Of a stretch of DNA of 64,000 nucleotides, positions 31,721-45,384 are shown piece by piece (positions within the stretch are counted from its first letter, which is position 1; each line of letters begins with the position of its first letter). Both the position numbers and the translations under genes were made by a program. The stretch is from Tillandsia leiboldiana (taxonomy: Eukaryota > Streptophyta > Magnoliopsida > Poales > Bromeliaceae), in NCBI GenBank assembly GCA_029204045.2, contig CM055066.1, positions 47,278,745 to 47,342,744 on the forward strand, read 5' to 3'. The notes under the pieces are model-generated. The model was not told where the DNA came from. It made no database searches and saw nothing but the letters and a program-made list of their open reading frames with translations.

Positions 31721-32152
31721 AGATTTATATTGTCTAATGTATTCTTCTTTTTATTTTGAACTAGTTATTTAATTTCTTTCGCAACTCCTTGCCGCTCGAA
31801 AATGATTTAAATGAAATCCATCTTGCCAAACAACATCAACTTAAGTAATTATCTAATGTTAATTAATTTATTTACTTAAACAATACTATTTATATAGAAG
31901 ATTGAATTATATTAAATTATTCAATTTTACTTTTCAGCTTTGATGAAGCCCTCCCATCAACTAAAGACAAAAAAATGAAGACTTACAATTGATGTTCCAG
32001 GACAACAAAATATGAAGACTTTTATATAATATATGTGTTGTGCACAATTTTAAAGTTAAATTTTATATTGCTTTCTACTTAAATTCTAATGATACTATTT
32101 TTAAAATTAGACACATTTTACTTAATGGCCGCAAAGCGCGATTCTATGCTAG
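31721..32152 (+). mobile_element. Helitron-type 3' terminus (element extent unknown)
   Basis: At 32128-32152 the sequence GGCCGCAAAGCGCG, a GC-rich mini-hairpin, is followed after a short spacer by CTAG and then T. This is the 3' signature of plant Helitrons, which end CTRR and insert before T. A similar end is at 53674-53701. I could not locate the 5' TC end, so the left limit is only the AT-rich sequence up to the organelle-like block. Confidence 0.5.
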
Positions 32153-32229
32153 TTTACAAGGTGATAGAATTTCTTGAGTCACAGACATATAGTTGTCGAG
32201 GACAGCTATGACAAGTTAATAGTCTCTTA

Positions 32230-32945
32230 GGCTATGTTTGGTTCGGAAATAAGAAAAATTTAATTATACCGGAGATAGGTATAAGCTATGTTATTAGCAG
32301 GAACTAGTGTAAATTTCAGTTCGGTTGGGTTTAAGAGTTATACCGTGTATAAAGAAAATTGTGTTTGGTAAATTAAAGAGGAATAAGAAGAATAAAGAGG
32401 ACTAAAATTTTAATTTATGATTAAAATTTTACTGATATGATTTTAAATATTTAATTTAAAATATTTATTAAAAAATTATTAAAATTTATATTTTACTTAT
32501 ATATAAAAAAAATTATTTAAAAAATTTATCATATAATTTATTAAAATTATATGATAAATTTATTAAAAATTAAAGTTAAAAATTTTAAAAGCTATAAAAT
32601 TTAAAAATTTATAAATGTTAAAAATTTTAATTTTAATTGTCTTAAATAATTAGTTAATTATCTAAATACTTAAATAATTAGTTAATAAAATAATTAAATT
32701 AATTAAAATATTGGATTAATTAAAGAGTTAAAATAATAATTAAAATTATATTAATTTAATTAAGCTTATTCTCAAATGGGAACGAGTCTTGTTTCAGAAA
32801 AAAGCTGGAATAGTAATTCCAGTCTTATACCAGTTTATTCCAGAAAGATGAGAACAGCTGTTCCAATCCGACCTTAATTGCGTTTGAGTATAACTAGGGG
32901 GCATAAGCCCTTATCCCCCCCTAGTTCTCGTTACCAAACGAGGCC
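32230..32945. mobile_element. Tourist/PIF-Harbinger-like MITE (716 bp)
   Basis: Inverted ends GGCTATGTTTGGTTCGG and, read from the right, GGCCTCGTTTGGTAACG. Both sides carry the 3-bp target TTA (32227-32229, 32946-32948). The interior is AT-rich and has no frame. Confidence 0.78.
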
Positions 32946-33044
32946 TTATATAACTTTTTACTTTTCAATGCCAAATTCTTGTTATTTGCTATCAACTAAA
33001 TTATTGTTTATTTACAATTTATTAGCTATATTTTTAAAATAAGA

Positions 33045-33219
33045 AATGCTACTTGTATATTCAAAAATTAGGTGTAAATTTTACATCCATCCATTCTAAA
33101 GTTTAGACATTATTTTAAAATTTTTTAAAAATTGATGATAAGACTACTATAAAAATATTGACTTTTGAATGAAAAAAGTGTAAGATTTACATCTACTTGT
33201 TGATTGCACATGTAGCATT
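33045..33219. mobile_element. Small foldback MITE
   Basis: Ends are AATGCTACTTGT and, on the other strand, AATGCTACATGT. The arms continue to pair imperfectly through TAGATGTAAA/TTTACATC-like sequence. About 175 bp, no coding capacity. Confidence 0.5.
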
Positions 33220-34617
33220 GCTCTTTGAGTTTTCAATATATATATATATAAAAAAAAAGTGACAAGACTAGTATGAAAGGTTTAAGATTTATTCCTATTT
33301 TTGAGTGCACAATTAGAATTGCAATAGTTGTGTTTAGCTCATCCTTATTCATCTTATTCTCTTCCAACAGTACCTTCTTGTTCCTATATTAATAGGTATT
33401 TTGGGAACAACACTTTTTGGGTGGAATAGTAATTCCACCCTTTTGGATGGAACTATTATCCATCTTTTGTTCCTAAACTAATTAAATAATAAGTTATTAA
33501 AAAATATTACTAGTTTATGTATTATATATTAATTTATTTATTACTTAACAAGATAAGTAATTAACTCTTTGACTTGTTAAATTATTAAATATTTAATTAA
33601 CTATTTGAACAATCAATTGATTATTTATAATTAATTAGCAAATTAAAAATGAACTATTCAATGTGTTTATTCAATAACTAATATTGATATTAATTAACCA
33701 ATTAATATTTTGACTAATATAATTATTATTTTTAATCATTTGGCTTATTTTTTATAGTTAACTAATACAGTATTCATTATTAATTACTTAATTCATTTAT
33801 TATTTAATTAATATTTTAATATTAATTAATTACGTAAAATAATTTTATTTTAAAACTATAATTATTCTTATTTCTCTTACTTGATCTTAGCCATCCAAAT
33901 TCCATTTCACTATTTTTTTAAAAAATTTCAAATTAGCCTAATTCTCCTCTGCACACAAAGTTTGTCTAATCTCTATTTATCTAAAAGTTGTACCTATACC
34001 AGTGATAAGAAAGAACAGTTTATTCTTGAAGCAAATGATTCTAGATTTATCTCAATAAATTCTCTTTAATTTTACTTTTATCCTTTTTAATTATTTATTA
34101 TCAGAATGTTTATTGCGAGTAAAGCCATAGAGCTCTTTATTCCTAAAGAGAAATGAGAAGAAATGGAGAAGAGCAAAAATATCACTCAAAAATTTCACCA
34201 TGTGTGAAAACGTATTCTGTAGCATTGAGTACTGGTAAGCGAAGTTGTGTATCGGTACACAACCAAAGTGTTCCAGTACTTAGAATCAGTTTTGTAAAAT
34301 TCGAACCCTGTATATAGTTGATTTTTACTACGTATCAGTACTCCTGAACATTAGTATCGGTACACCTTTTAGTTTCACAAAACTCAGAAGGTTTATCGAA
34401 TCAGCTCCCTACTAGATACCGATACACCTTCCCTAGTATTAGTATATAATACCAAAACTGCAGTTTGCAGATTTTGGCCTCTAGAGTTTGCTTTCGCATT
34501 ATTTTCGCATCGAAAACACTTGTATGATCTTCAAATTCAGTCAAAACCATATGAATAGTACTAAATATTATTTCTCTCACTAGGGCTCCGTAATTTGCAA
34601 AAGTTTAGTGCACTACA
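33220..34617. other. AT-rich DNA, no gene seen
   Basis: Mostly AT-rich. 34200-34440 repeats words around GTATCGGTACAC and TACCGATACACC several times, in both orientations, as in some long plant LTRs. It leads into the gypsy RT relic. Confidence 0.5.
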
Positions 34618-35260
34618 ACTCAGCTGCAGAATTTGCTAGATAAGGACTTCATTAGACCGAGCATATCGCCTTGGGGATCTCCGATATTTTTCGTGAAGAA
34701 GAAAGACCGCTCACTCCGACTTTGTATCGATTATCGTGAATTGAATAAGTTACAATCAAGAATAAATATTCGTTGTCCCGCATCGATGATTTATTTGATA
34801 AGCTTCAGGAGTTTTAGGTGTATTCTTAGATAGACCTTCAGTTAGGATATCACCAACCCACGATCAAGATGGAGGATATACGTAAGACCACATTTCAAAT
34901 GTGGTATGAACATTTGAATTCACGATTATGCTGTTTAGGCTCACTTACGTCTCAACAACATTTATAGATCTGACAAATCGTGTTTTCAAATTCTTTTTTG
35001 GATCAGTTTGTCGTAGTTTTTATTAACGACATCTTGATCTACTTCTCAAGTGATGAAGATTATGAAGAGCATATAACATTAGTGCTACAAGTTATTTTGG
35101 AAAAAAAAATTTTATGTCGAGTTGAAAAAGTGCGACTATAGGATTCATGAGGTTATTTTTGTAGGTTTCGTAAATTCGAAAAGTGGAATGTACGTGGATC
35201 CAAAGAAAGATTAAAATATTTAAAAGATTGGCTCCAACTGACGAACATAACTAAGTTTCG
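34618..35260 (+). pseudogene. Relic of Ty3/gypsy reverse transcriptase
   Basis: 34633-34750 reads LDKDFIRPSISPWGSPIFFV followed by LRLCIDYRELNKL. Further RT pieces continue in shifting frames: FxVxINDILIYFSS near 35010-35050 and REKK-like text near 35100. It is far more diverged than elements A and B and has no LTR that I can define. Confidence 0.8.
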
Positions 35261-35379
35261 TAATTTTTTCAAATTTTATTATTATTTAACAATTACTTAT
35301 GCATGTTTACTATAAATTTATTAATATGCCACAAAGCGCGAGTAGCATTAAGTGTTATATACTTTTAAATTATTTATTA

Positions 35380-35401
35380 GTAATATATATATATATATTT
35401 A

Positions 35402-35434
<33 letters not shown>

Positions 35435-36010
35435 TTTAATTTTTTTAACTTATAATTTTTTAATTTTAAAAAAAACCTCCGTTGGGAGATGCACACGCGG
35501 CGTGCATCCGTTGGAGCCACGGGGAATTTTTTTTATAAATAATTTTATAAAATAATTTTATTTATAAAAATAGTCTTAAGCCGTGAATAATAAAGCGGTG
35601 AACCATTCACCGCTTTTAAAAGCAATGAATGGTTCATCGCTTTTAAATACGGTGCACTATTCATCACATTTAAAAAACTTATACTTTTATAAAAATTATT
35701 CACCATTTTCATTTAAAATTTACAATACTCTACCTAATCTTAATTTAAAAAATATTTCCAATTTAACATTCTTTCTACAAAAATTTTCTAATCTAATCTT
35801 GTTTTGATAGATTAGAAAAAAAATATAACTTAATAATATTTATATAAATTTGAATGTTATTTAAGAATATATTAAATTTTCTGAATACGATGATCATTTA
35901 CTGTTTTTTTAAAAAGCGATGTATTTAGATACCCAAACCTATTTATGCAAATAATATTTTAGGATGTCTATTTTTATAAAAATCTTTGTTTAGGGGGTTA
36001 GATTTGTAAA
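35380..36010. repeat. AT-rich dispersed repeat, copy 1 (left of MAK16)
   Basis: Segment with TTTATAAATAATTTTATAAAAT, GCGGTGAA.CATTCACCGC stems, TTTTGATAGATTAGAAAAAA, and an end like GGTTAGATTTGTAAATATCCC. The same order recurs at 41005-41940. No coding capacity. Probably a non-autonomous element; ends not fixed. Confidence 0.7.
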
Positions 36011-36112
36011 TATCCCGCCTGGGGCTCCAGCTAATCTCTCTTTACCCCGCCCGCCGTTTTCCTCATCTTCACCGTTCGAGTACTCTAAAGTCCAAACCCC
36101 TCTCTCTCAGCG

Positions 36113-36121
36113 AAACCCTAA
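36113..36121. promoter_or_regulatory. Telo-box upstream of MAK16
   Basis: AAACCCTAA lies about 120 bp before the MAK16 ATG, within the probable 5' UTR or promoter. Telo-boxes are known to mark plant ribosomal-protein and ribosome-biogenesis genes, which fits. Confidence 0.65.
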
Positions 36122-36240
36122 TTCCGCAATTGCTCAGCTCGATCGAAAAATCTGAAGGAAAAGCTAGTAATCCTCCTCCTGAAGTCCTAGTTCCAATTCT
36201 CCTTTCCAAAACCACCTCGAATCCTTGATTCGCGGAGAAG

Positions 36241-39200
36241 ATGCAACACGACGACGTAATATGGCAAGTGATCAGGCACAACCACTGCAGCTACATGGCC
36301 AAGTAAATCTCTTTGATCCTCCCACAAAGTACAGTATTTTAGGGTTAGATTTTTGGATTCAATTCGAGTTTATGATTAGCTTCAAATTTGATTACGTAAA
36401 TGTGGGTTTCATGCAGGATCACTACGGGGATTTTCTGTAGAAATCCGTATAATGTTACTGGAGTTTGTAATCGGAGCTCGTGCCCTCTCGCCAATAGCCG
36501 CTACGCGACGATCCGCGATCACGAAGGTTTTGAAGCAGCTCTATTTTGCGAATTGTAGTATTCTCATATTGGTTGTTAATGTCACTATTTGGTTGGATTT
36601 ATAACAGTTGAAGATATGAATTTTCTTTTTTACTCTAATTTCATGGTGAAATATGTGCTATGATTTCCGGTTGGTCTACTCCTCTATCGACGTAAAAAAG
36701 TTAACAGTCGTTTATTGAGGTTCTAATGCAGAATCATATTTAGGTGTTGGAAGTGTATCTTTTCCATGTTTGATTATAGGAATGTTTATTAATCAACTAT
36801 TTTTCAAACAAAAATGCACCATGAATCGTGAACTTTAATATGTAACATTTAGTTTGTTTGTCTAATATATTTTGCGTAGAAGATCTAATCATAAGGCAGA
36901 GAATGTAACTTCGCCTGTTGAAATTGTCTCGCTTTCGCGTATTCTGTGCTGTTGAATTGCCTGTTATACGTCGATACCACTCTTGTTTGCTTCTTCGGTC
37001 GGCTTTTTATTACACAAAGATTTGTGATGCTTTTACTGGTGCTATGCAGGGGTTTTCTACTTGTATATGAAAACAATTGAAAGAGCTCACATGCCAAATA
37101 AACTGTGGGAAAGAGTAAAGCTGCCCAGAAATTATGAGAAAGCATTAGAAGTTATTGACAAGCATCTGGTATGATGTTCTGAATCTCTAGACAAAACATG
37201 TAATCATCAGACTTGGGGAGGGCCGGACAACCTTATCCATTTTGTTTGTAGGAATACTGGCCTAAGTTACTTGTGCACAAAATCAAGCAACGCCTTACTA
37301 AAATGACTCAGTACAGGATACGTATGAGGAAGCTACAATTAAAAGTGAGGTGGGAATTTTTGTTTCTATTGTCTCATTCTAGCTTCTGGATTTGCTTGAA
37401 TATAAACATATAGGTTATCTCAATTGATGTTAAAAATAGCTTATGCTGTTTTATTGGTATCCTCCTGTGTGTTTTTGGGATTGATTGACTGCCACTTGTA
37501 ATGTGAAACATGTTCTGAATTTGCTAAAAGCCCTAGATAAGGATGTATAGGGTCCAAATGCTTGATCTCCAATTTCAGCGCTCACTCCAAATGGCTCTCG
37601 CACTCCCACCTAGCAGGGGCTAGTTTGCCGCATGAGATTGGGGAATCCAAACAGCCCCTCATCTTTAATGGTCACCGTCAGTTCTACCCCTCTTATTGGT
37701 TCTTTGAGTGTTGGAGTTCAGTAAAAAATTATATAGATCTGAACTATTATGGGATAATTGGTATCACTTGCATTTTGATTTCATGGGATATTACAAAGTT
37801 TTCTAACAGTATTGAGCTAATACTTGGCGGTTGGGTTAGTTGCTACTCTTCATAGATTTTGCTCGTTTTCCTTCTTCTATTAATCAGTTCGACTACGTAT
37901 TGTTTCTTGAATAAATAAAAATGTGCTGGAGTTGCTTCAACCTTAGATGTAATTATAGAGCTACTTTTTGAATTTTGATATGAAATTTAGTTGTCAAGAC
38001 CTACTTCCTATGCTGGGTGTTGAACATGTTGATCATAATACTATTGTTTACCCAACCTATTGCATAGATTTTATCATTAACAAGTTTCACTGCTGAATAT
38101 CTAGCTTAGGACATAAAAAGTTTTTTTTTTTCAAGGCTGAAGTGCAGTTTATCTGGCTGCATGTACTGTATAATACAGGGGGTAAAATGTATATATATTA
38201 TTTGAGGTTAATGTGCAAAATGTGATATATCAATGGGGTAAACTGCATTTTAGCCTTATTTTTAAGGATATCTTAAGTTTTACTTTGTCATGCAATTATT
38301 TGAAGTTCATATATCTCTTAAGTTTATCTCTGTATACATCTACTTTGAAGGTGATAATTTCCTCCTGGATATAATTATAGAAAGGTAAATATGTATAATA
38401 CTTTCCTGAACTATAGATCACCTTGATTCGACTATCCAATCTTTTAAAATTTTGATTTTAGCACCTAACCTTTCAATTTGTTTTGTTTTATTACTCCACG
38501 GATACAAAATTTAAACTAATTACTTTAGTGAATTTATAGTTACGTGAATTGCATAAAACATACTAACTAAACACATAAATATAATCGACGGATTCAAATT
38601 TTGAAGTTAAAGGTCAATAACTGGCTCAAATAAATATATATTTTTTAAAGGTTAGGTAGTAAAATCAAAATATTTAAAGATTAGTTAATTAGATCAAAAT
38701 GAGTGATAGTTGTAGGAAGTTTTATACTCTTTTACCTTACAGAAATTTATTTTCATTGCAGGGAGAAGATAATGACGGTGCCTAGAAAAGAGAAAAAACG
38801 TGAGGCTAGGAGGGAAGAAAAAGCTGAGAGAGCTGCACTTATTGATAATGTGCTCTGTTTATTTCTTCCAAAAACTTAATATTTTATTGTTCCCTTCCTT
38901 TTAATTTTAAATGCTTACTTTACCTATTAATATATACTGCAGAACATCCAAAAAGAATTAGTGGAACGCCTTAAGAAAGGTGTTTACCCTGGTGAAATTG
39001 TCAACATCCCCGAGAAGTTGTATAATCAAGTAGTTGAAATGGAAGGGCTAAAGCCAAGTCCTGAAGAAGAAGAAGAAGAAGAAGAGGAGGAAGTAATGCT
39101 TTAACAACCTTATGCTGTTTCATTATCGTTCCAACATACGACCTTTGTGCTATCATCTTATATTACCTTGTTTATATGCTACAATATAATCCAGGATCCT

Positions 39201-40506
39201 GAGGTAGAATATGTTGAGGGCTATGACGAGCTTGAAGAGGAAGAAGACATGGAAGACTTTGGAGGTTTTCCAACGGACGAACTGTTGAAGGATGATGAAT
39301 ATGGTAAAGAAAGTCCATGTTATGTAATAATTATTTGACCCTTAATTATGTTGGTATGTGTAATGACTTTGTTCTTATGTGCATTTGTGGGCTAACAATT
39401 GCCTAATTGTTGGTGCAGTTGACATGGATGAAGATAGTGAACAGAATAATCGATCTGACCGAAAAAGTGCGAAGAAAAAGCGGAAAGGAGCTGGATCTGA
39501 TGTGGAGACACTTGATGATAGTGATTACAGTGCAAAGCTGAAAAGAAAGGGGAAGGTTATTATTGAGGTAAGAGAGCTTTTCCCCGGATTTAAAGTATTT
39601 ACGTCTCTCTCATTGAAAATCCCGTGAAGAGGGGAAAAAAGAAATACAAAACTCTCGAAGTATGCTATATATGCGTTTCTGCTGCTTCAAAAACTGTTCG
39701 TGGAACTAAGCTAATATTAAAAGTGCTGGGGGGGGGGGATGTAAGGCTTCTTCTGGCCAGGCCAAGCAAAGATGTATATATTATTGAAATATTAAAAACA
39801 CTGTTCTCTAGAAGTTTAAACTTTTGAAGTACAACGGTTGTTTCATATTATTTCACATGATATCAGAGGGGAAAAAAGAAATACAAAACCCTTGAAGTAT
39901 GCTATATATGCATTTTTGCTGCTTCAAAAGCTGTTCGTGGAACTAAGCTAATATTAAAAGTGCAGGGGGAGAAAGAAAACTCTGTAAGGCTTCTTCTGGC
40001 CAGGCCAAGCAAAGATGTATATATTATTGAAATATTAAAAACACCGTTCTCTAGAAGTTTAAACTTTTGAAGTACAACGGCTGTTTCATATTATTTCACA
40101 TGATATCGGAGCAGGAGGTCCTGAGTTTGAATCCCGCTAGGCTCCTAGCATAATTAATTTCTTCTTATTATATTCAAGTTCACGTCTTGGGCCTATAAAA
40201 AAAAGTATCGAGCCCAAACGTGAGAGAGAGTATTGAAATATTAAAAATACCGTTCTCTAGAAGTTTAAGATTTTGGAGTACATAAGTTATTTTATATTAT
40301 TTCACATATATTGTATAGGATGAAGCTACGCTAGTAGAATATACTAAAATGTGTTTGCTTCCTCTATCGATCAAAATGTTAATTTTAGAACCTAATCAAA
40401 ATGAGGGTATGCTTCATTTATCGATGAACATATTAATAGCACTATTTTGTGGTGGCAGGTCGAGGGCAACGATGATATGGCAGATCGACAAAGGGCGGAG
40501 TTGTGA
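36241..40506 (+). CDS. MAK16: MAK16, ribosome biogenesis protein
   Basis: Nuclear RNA-binding protein needed for 60S subunit (25S/5.8S rRNA) assembly. Nine exons: 36241-36302, 36417-36526, 37050-37168, 37252-37349, 38762-38849, 38943-39092, 39195-39303, 39419-39567, 40459-40506. They sum to 933 bases, 310 residues, the family's usual size, and every junction keeps frame with GT-AG introns. The start reads MQHDDVIWQVIRHNHCSYMA. A Cys-containing core follows (FCRNPYNVTGVCNRSSCPLA), then FYLYMKTIERAHMPNKLWER, a basic helix rich in REKK, and an acidic tail with poly-Glu (about 195-225) ending in a KKKRK nuclear signal. The last exon encodes VEGNDDMADRQRAEL. It looks functional. Confidence 0.97.
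39628..40318. repeat. Tandem duplication in last MAK16 intron
   Basis: A 238-bp unit beginning AGAGGGGAAAAAAGAAATAC occurs at 39628-39865 and again at 39866-40104. Its last 85 bases recur once more at about 40232-40318 after an unrelated insert (40108-40231). The copies are nearly identical. The first copy has a 12-base G run where the second has GGGGGAGAAAGAAAAC. Confidence 0.88.
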
Positions 40507-41004
40507 TGTCACTTTAAGTATATCAAAATGGAATGTCGCATTTCTCTGCTTTTTCTTCGACAGTTCCTTCGCTGTAGCGGCGAGACAATGATGTTTACCC
40601 CCCCCACACCACTGTCTAAAACTTGAAGGCCTTTTCCATGAAGGGAATGTGCTGTAGAATCGAAATTTTGCTTATAGGTTTCCGTAGGACATTTTTTGAT
40701 CTGTTGTAATGCTTGTTTGGTAGATGATCCACTTACATAATGAGAACGTTGAGTAGGAACCTGTTAACATGTATAACTCATAGCTGGAGCTATTATTATT
40801 ATTTTTTTGGGGCTACTTGTTAACTACTATATGCGGTGTTTGTGATGAATCTCATTGCGGGAGTAGTTGCTTTTTGTCTGTTTATCTATTTTGTGATGGA
40901 AATGTCTATTTTGGCCGATTCAAGTTGAATGGTTTCACCAAATCTGCAATTCGGCTTTATCAGCTGGATTTGCTTTTTGGTGAAACCGAATTACCAAACA
41001 GAGC
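40507..41004. other. MAK16 3' flank
   Basis: 3' UTR and downstream sequence, including an inverted pair GGTTTCACCAAA / TTTTTGGTGAAACC around 40930-40990. No further gene seen. Confidence 0.6.
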
Positions 41005-41940
41005 ATGAATTTTTTTTATAAATAATTTTATAAAATTTTATAATTTTAAAAATATTTTTTTTAAAATTTTATTTATAAAAATAGTCTCGAGCGGCGAATG
41101 ATTTACCGCATTCATCCTATTTAAAAAATTTATATTTTTATAAAAATTATTCATCATTTTTATTTAAAATTTATATTATCCTATCTAGTCTTATAAAAAA
41201 AAATATTTTTAATTCAACATTCTTTATAAAAAAAAATTCCAATTTAGTATAATCTTATTTTGATAGATTAGAAAAAATATATATAACTTAATAATATTTA
41301 TATAAATTTATATGCTAATTAAGAAAAAAAAATTATTTTTTCTCTCCTTCTTTACCGGGCATCATCTTTCTTTTTTTTTTTATTTATAATTTTTGCATCA
41401 CTTTTTGTTTTACATAAAAAATATTACTGTGTATAATACTATTATGAAAAATTATTTATATTATTTTTATAATAATTTATAATATTTTATGAATAATATT
41501 TTATAATATTTTTAAATAATAAATAAAATAAAATAGATAAACTTAATATTACTTGATTTATCTTGGATAGGAACATTTTCGATTATTATTTTATAAATAT
41601 TATATAATTATATTATTTTTATAGTATATTTTTTTAGTTATATCAATTCAGTAATCATAATAAAAATAATAATTATTATAATAAACTTATTTTTACTATA
41701 ATTATAAATATTATTATTATTAAATAATTATTTTTATTATAATTATTTATTAATCCGTAGTATTCCATAAATGCGGTGAATGATTCACCGCGTTTAAAAA
41801 CAGTTTATATATAATTTTTTTAAAAAAAATACATTTAGCCCTCTTACCCCCGCAGGTCTATTATTACAAATAAATATTTTTAGGTTTATTTTTACAAGAA
41901 TTTTTTTAGAGGTGATTAGTTTTGTAAATAACCCAACGAG
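41005..41940. repeat. AT-rich dispersed repeat, copy 2 (right of MAK16)
   Basis: Same order of words as copy 1 in the same orientation, but longer. 41330-41760 is an AT-rich insertion not present in copy 1; GCGGTGAATGATTCACCGC at about 41773 is the terminal stem shared with copy 1. Confidence 0.7.
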
Positions 41941-42244
41941 CATACCAAATTCGGTCAAAAAGGTTAGGTTTGATCAAATTTTCAGTTTAAATAGTTTGAT
42001 TGATTTAACATTTTGATTTTTGGTTGTTGCTTTGGTTGTCTAATTTGAAACTCGAACCGGGGAAGTAACCAATTAAATGAGCCAAAATATCATTTTAGGT
42101 AATATTATAAAAATGGGGATTATTTAGGATAAGAATCACTAGTTTATCCAGCGGATGAATCACTTGTTGAATTCAACCATTAATCTCAGTGTAATATCAT
42201 AAATATTGAATTATTATTTTAATTTTATTATATATATATATACT

Positions 42245-42738
42245 ACCGGTTGTAAACATACGTAGTAATTATCGATTTGTTCTCGATGATGGAGCATCCA
42301 AATCGATGATCGGCACCGTTAAATATGATCTAGATCACTGGAAGTATTTAAAAATCAAATTTTAAATCTTTTCGACATCACTAGCCTATTGATCAAAGGG
42401 TTACAAATTTTATAATTTTAATAATTGATATGCGACATTTGCTTGTTTAACAGTGTAAAGAAATCTAAATCAATTGAATTTTGGTTAGAAAATTTTTTAA
42501 ACCATTTAAATAAGGATATATATACTCTCGATTTTGATTACAAGACTCCTATCATCACTTTTTGAAGGATATTCATTTTTAGTCATTCATTTTTGTGTAC
42601 ATTTGGTGGACAAAAAAAAATATTGAAAAAAGATGAAATTTGATTTCTAAATAGTTCTAGTGATCTAGATCATATTCAACGGTGTTGATCATCGATTCGG
42701 GATCTCCATCATCGAAAACAAATCGGTAGCAACGACGT
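42245..42738. mobile_element. Foldback element with arms of about 110 bp
   Basis: The left arm (TCGATGATGGAGCATCC, then TATGATCTAGATCACT) is mirrored by the right arm read on the other strand (TCGATGATGGAGATCCC, TATGATCTAGATCACT). It is flanked by TA-rich DNA and by CA, TA and GA microsatellites on the right. No coding capacity. Confidence 0.75.
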
Positions 42739-42775
42739 CCGTTTAATTCCAATCAAACACACACACACACACACT

Positions 42776-42811
<36 letters not shown>

Positions 42812-42837
42812 AGAGAGAGAGAGAGAGAGAGAGAATT

Positions 42838-43920
<1,083 letters not shown>

Positions 43921-44215
43921 TAATTTTGAAATTTGAAATTTGAATATATTCAATTTTGAAATTTGAACATATTTTAAAATTTAAAATTTGAATATAACCA
44001 CATTCCCTCAACATATTGAAATTTGAACATAACCGTTCAATTTTGAAATTTGAATATATTCAATTTTGAAATTTAAAATTTGAAATTTAAAATTTGAATA
44101 TAACCATATTCCCTCAACATATTGAAATTTGAACATAACCGTCCATTTTTAAAATTTGAACATATTCAATTTTAAAATTTAAAATTTAAAATTTGAATAT
44201 AGTAATGTCTGCGAT
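43921..44215. repeat. TTTGAAATT-type array, outer block
   Basis: Repeated words AATTTTGAAATTTGAA, AACATAACCGTTC and CCCTCAACATATTG. The same words occur in inverse orientation at 47470-47960, so this block and the inner block flank the left arm as inverted copies. Confidence 0.8.
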
Positions 44216-44448
44216 CTTGAATGACTCATCTCACGCGGTTCATCTTTTTCGGGATTCCCGTGGGTTGGTATTCACGATTCAGATGAATATTTATATATGG
44301 ATGGGTATATGTGGATATCAGGTATTGTGGATCCATGACTTCCAATAGACGCAAGCATCTATTGTTAATTACCCCCATGTGATTGGAGCACCTTCGATTA
44401 AGAGACCTTTGTGAGGAGGATAGAATAAGTCGTATCCTAATGATTGAC

Positions 44449-45040
44449 CAAATCCTAAGTATATGTATTAGGATTTAGTTGGGTTTGAAATTGACTTGAT
44501 CCCATTATATGTGTTGAGGACTAGTCGACATTAAGCTCTAATTATATGTGTTAGAGTTTAATTGGGTTCAATTGGCTCTAAGTATATGTATTAGAGTCCA
44601 ATTATATTTGATTTCACATTTGGCATATGTTCCAAACTGAAGGTATGACCAAACCCCAAGGATATGTATTGAGGTGGGTCGAATTTGATGCTACTCGAAA
44701 GTATGAGGTGACTAAGTCCTATATGTATTAGGATTGGCCGAGCTTGATATGTTTTTTACTTTAGTTATATGTGCTAGAGTAAAAGGTTGACTAACCCTAA
44801 GTATATGTATTAGGATTAGTTGAGTTGATTTGGTTTCTATCCTAGATATATGTGCTAGAGTAAAAGGTTAACTACACCCTAAGTGTGTGTGTTAGGGTTA
44901 GTTAGGTTGGTTTGGATGAACTCTAAATATATGTGTTAAAGCTCGATCGAATTGGATTTGGCTAAATTCTAAGCATATGATTTAGAATCTAGTCGGTTTG
45001 GATGTAGTTTTCCCTTAATTATATGTGTTAAGGCGATGAG
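44449..45040. repeat. Hairpin array 1, left arm (9-base loops, changing stems)
   Basis: About 13 units at 40-65 bp spacing. Each has a loop close to NTATATGTR of 9 bases between two complementary words. Clear cases: AATCCTAA/TTAGGATT (44451-44475), CTCTAA/TTAGAG (44536-44556), CTAG/CTAG (44842-44858), ATTCTAA/TTAGAAT (44966-44988), CCTTAA/TTAAGG (45013-45033). Stems differ but remain complementary. Confidence 0.85.
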
Positions 45041-45384
45041 ATTGAATGAGTTTTGAGTTTTATTTATGGATTGAATGGATTTTGGATTTTTTTTATTTGT
45101 GGATCGAATGGATTTTGGGTTTTATTTGCAAGTGGACTAGATTGGGAGCCGTATCTGGACTGAGCCTATATTATATGCGGACTGAATTCAGGATCCGTAT
45201 GTGGACTGGGCCTATATTATATGTGGACTAGATTCGTGGCCCGTATGTGGACTGGGCACTATTTATTAGGCCTCTTTGAATTGGACTTAGGCTCCAAGTT
45301 GATTAGGGCTCATTTAAATCTGGTTTGAAATCGACTCTGGATTCAAAGAAATTTCTGTTTGTTTCCATATCCCCTTTTATTTTA

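Noticed and set aside
40108..40150. tRNA-like B-box word (GGTCCTGAGTTTGAATCCCGC) in the MAK16 intron
   Set aside because: No A box at the right distance and no cloverleaf; at most a SINE or repeat remnant.
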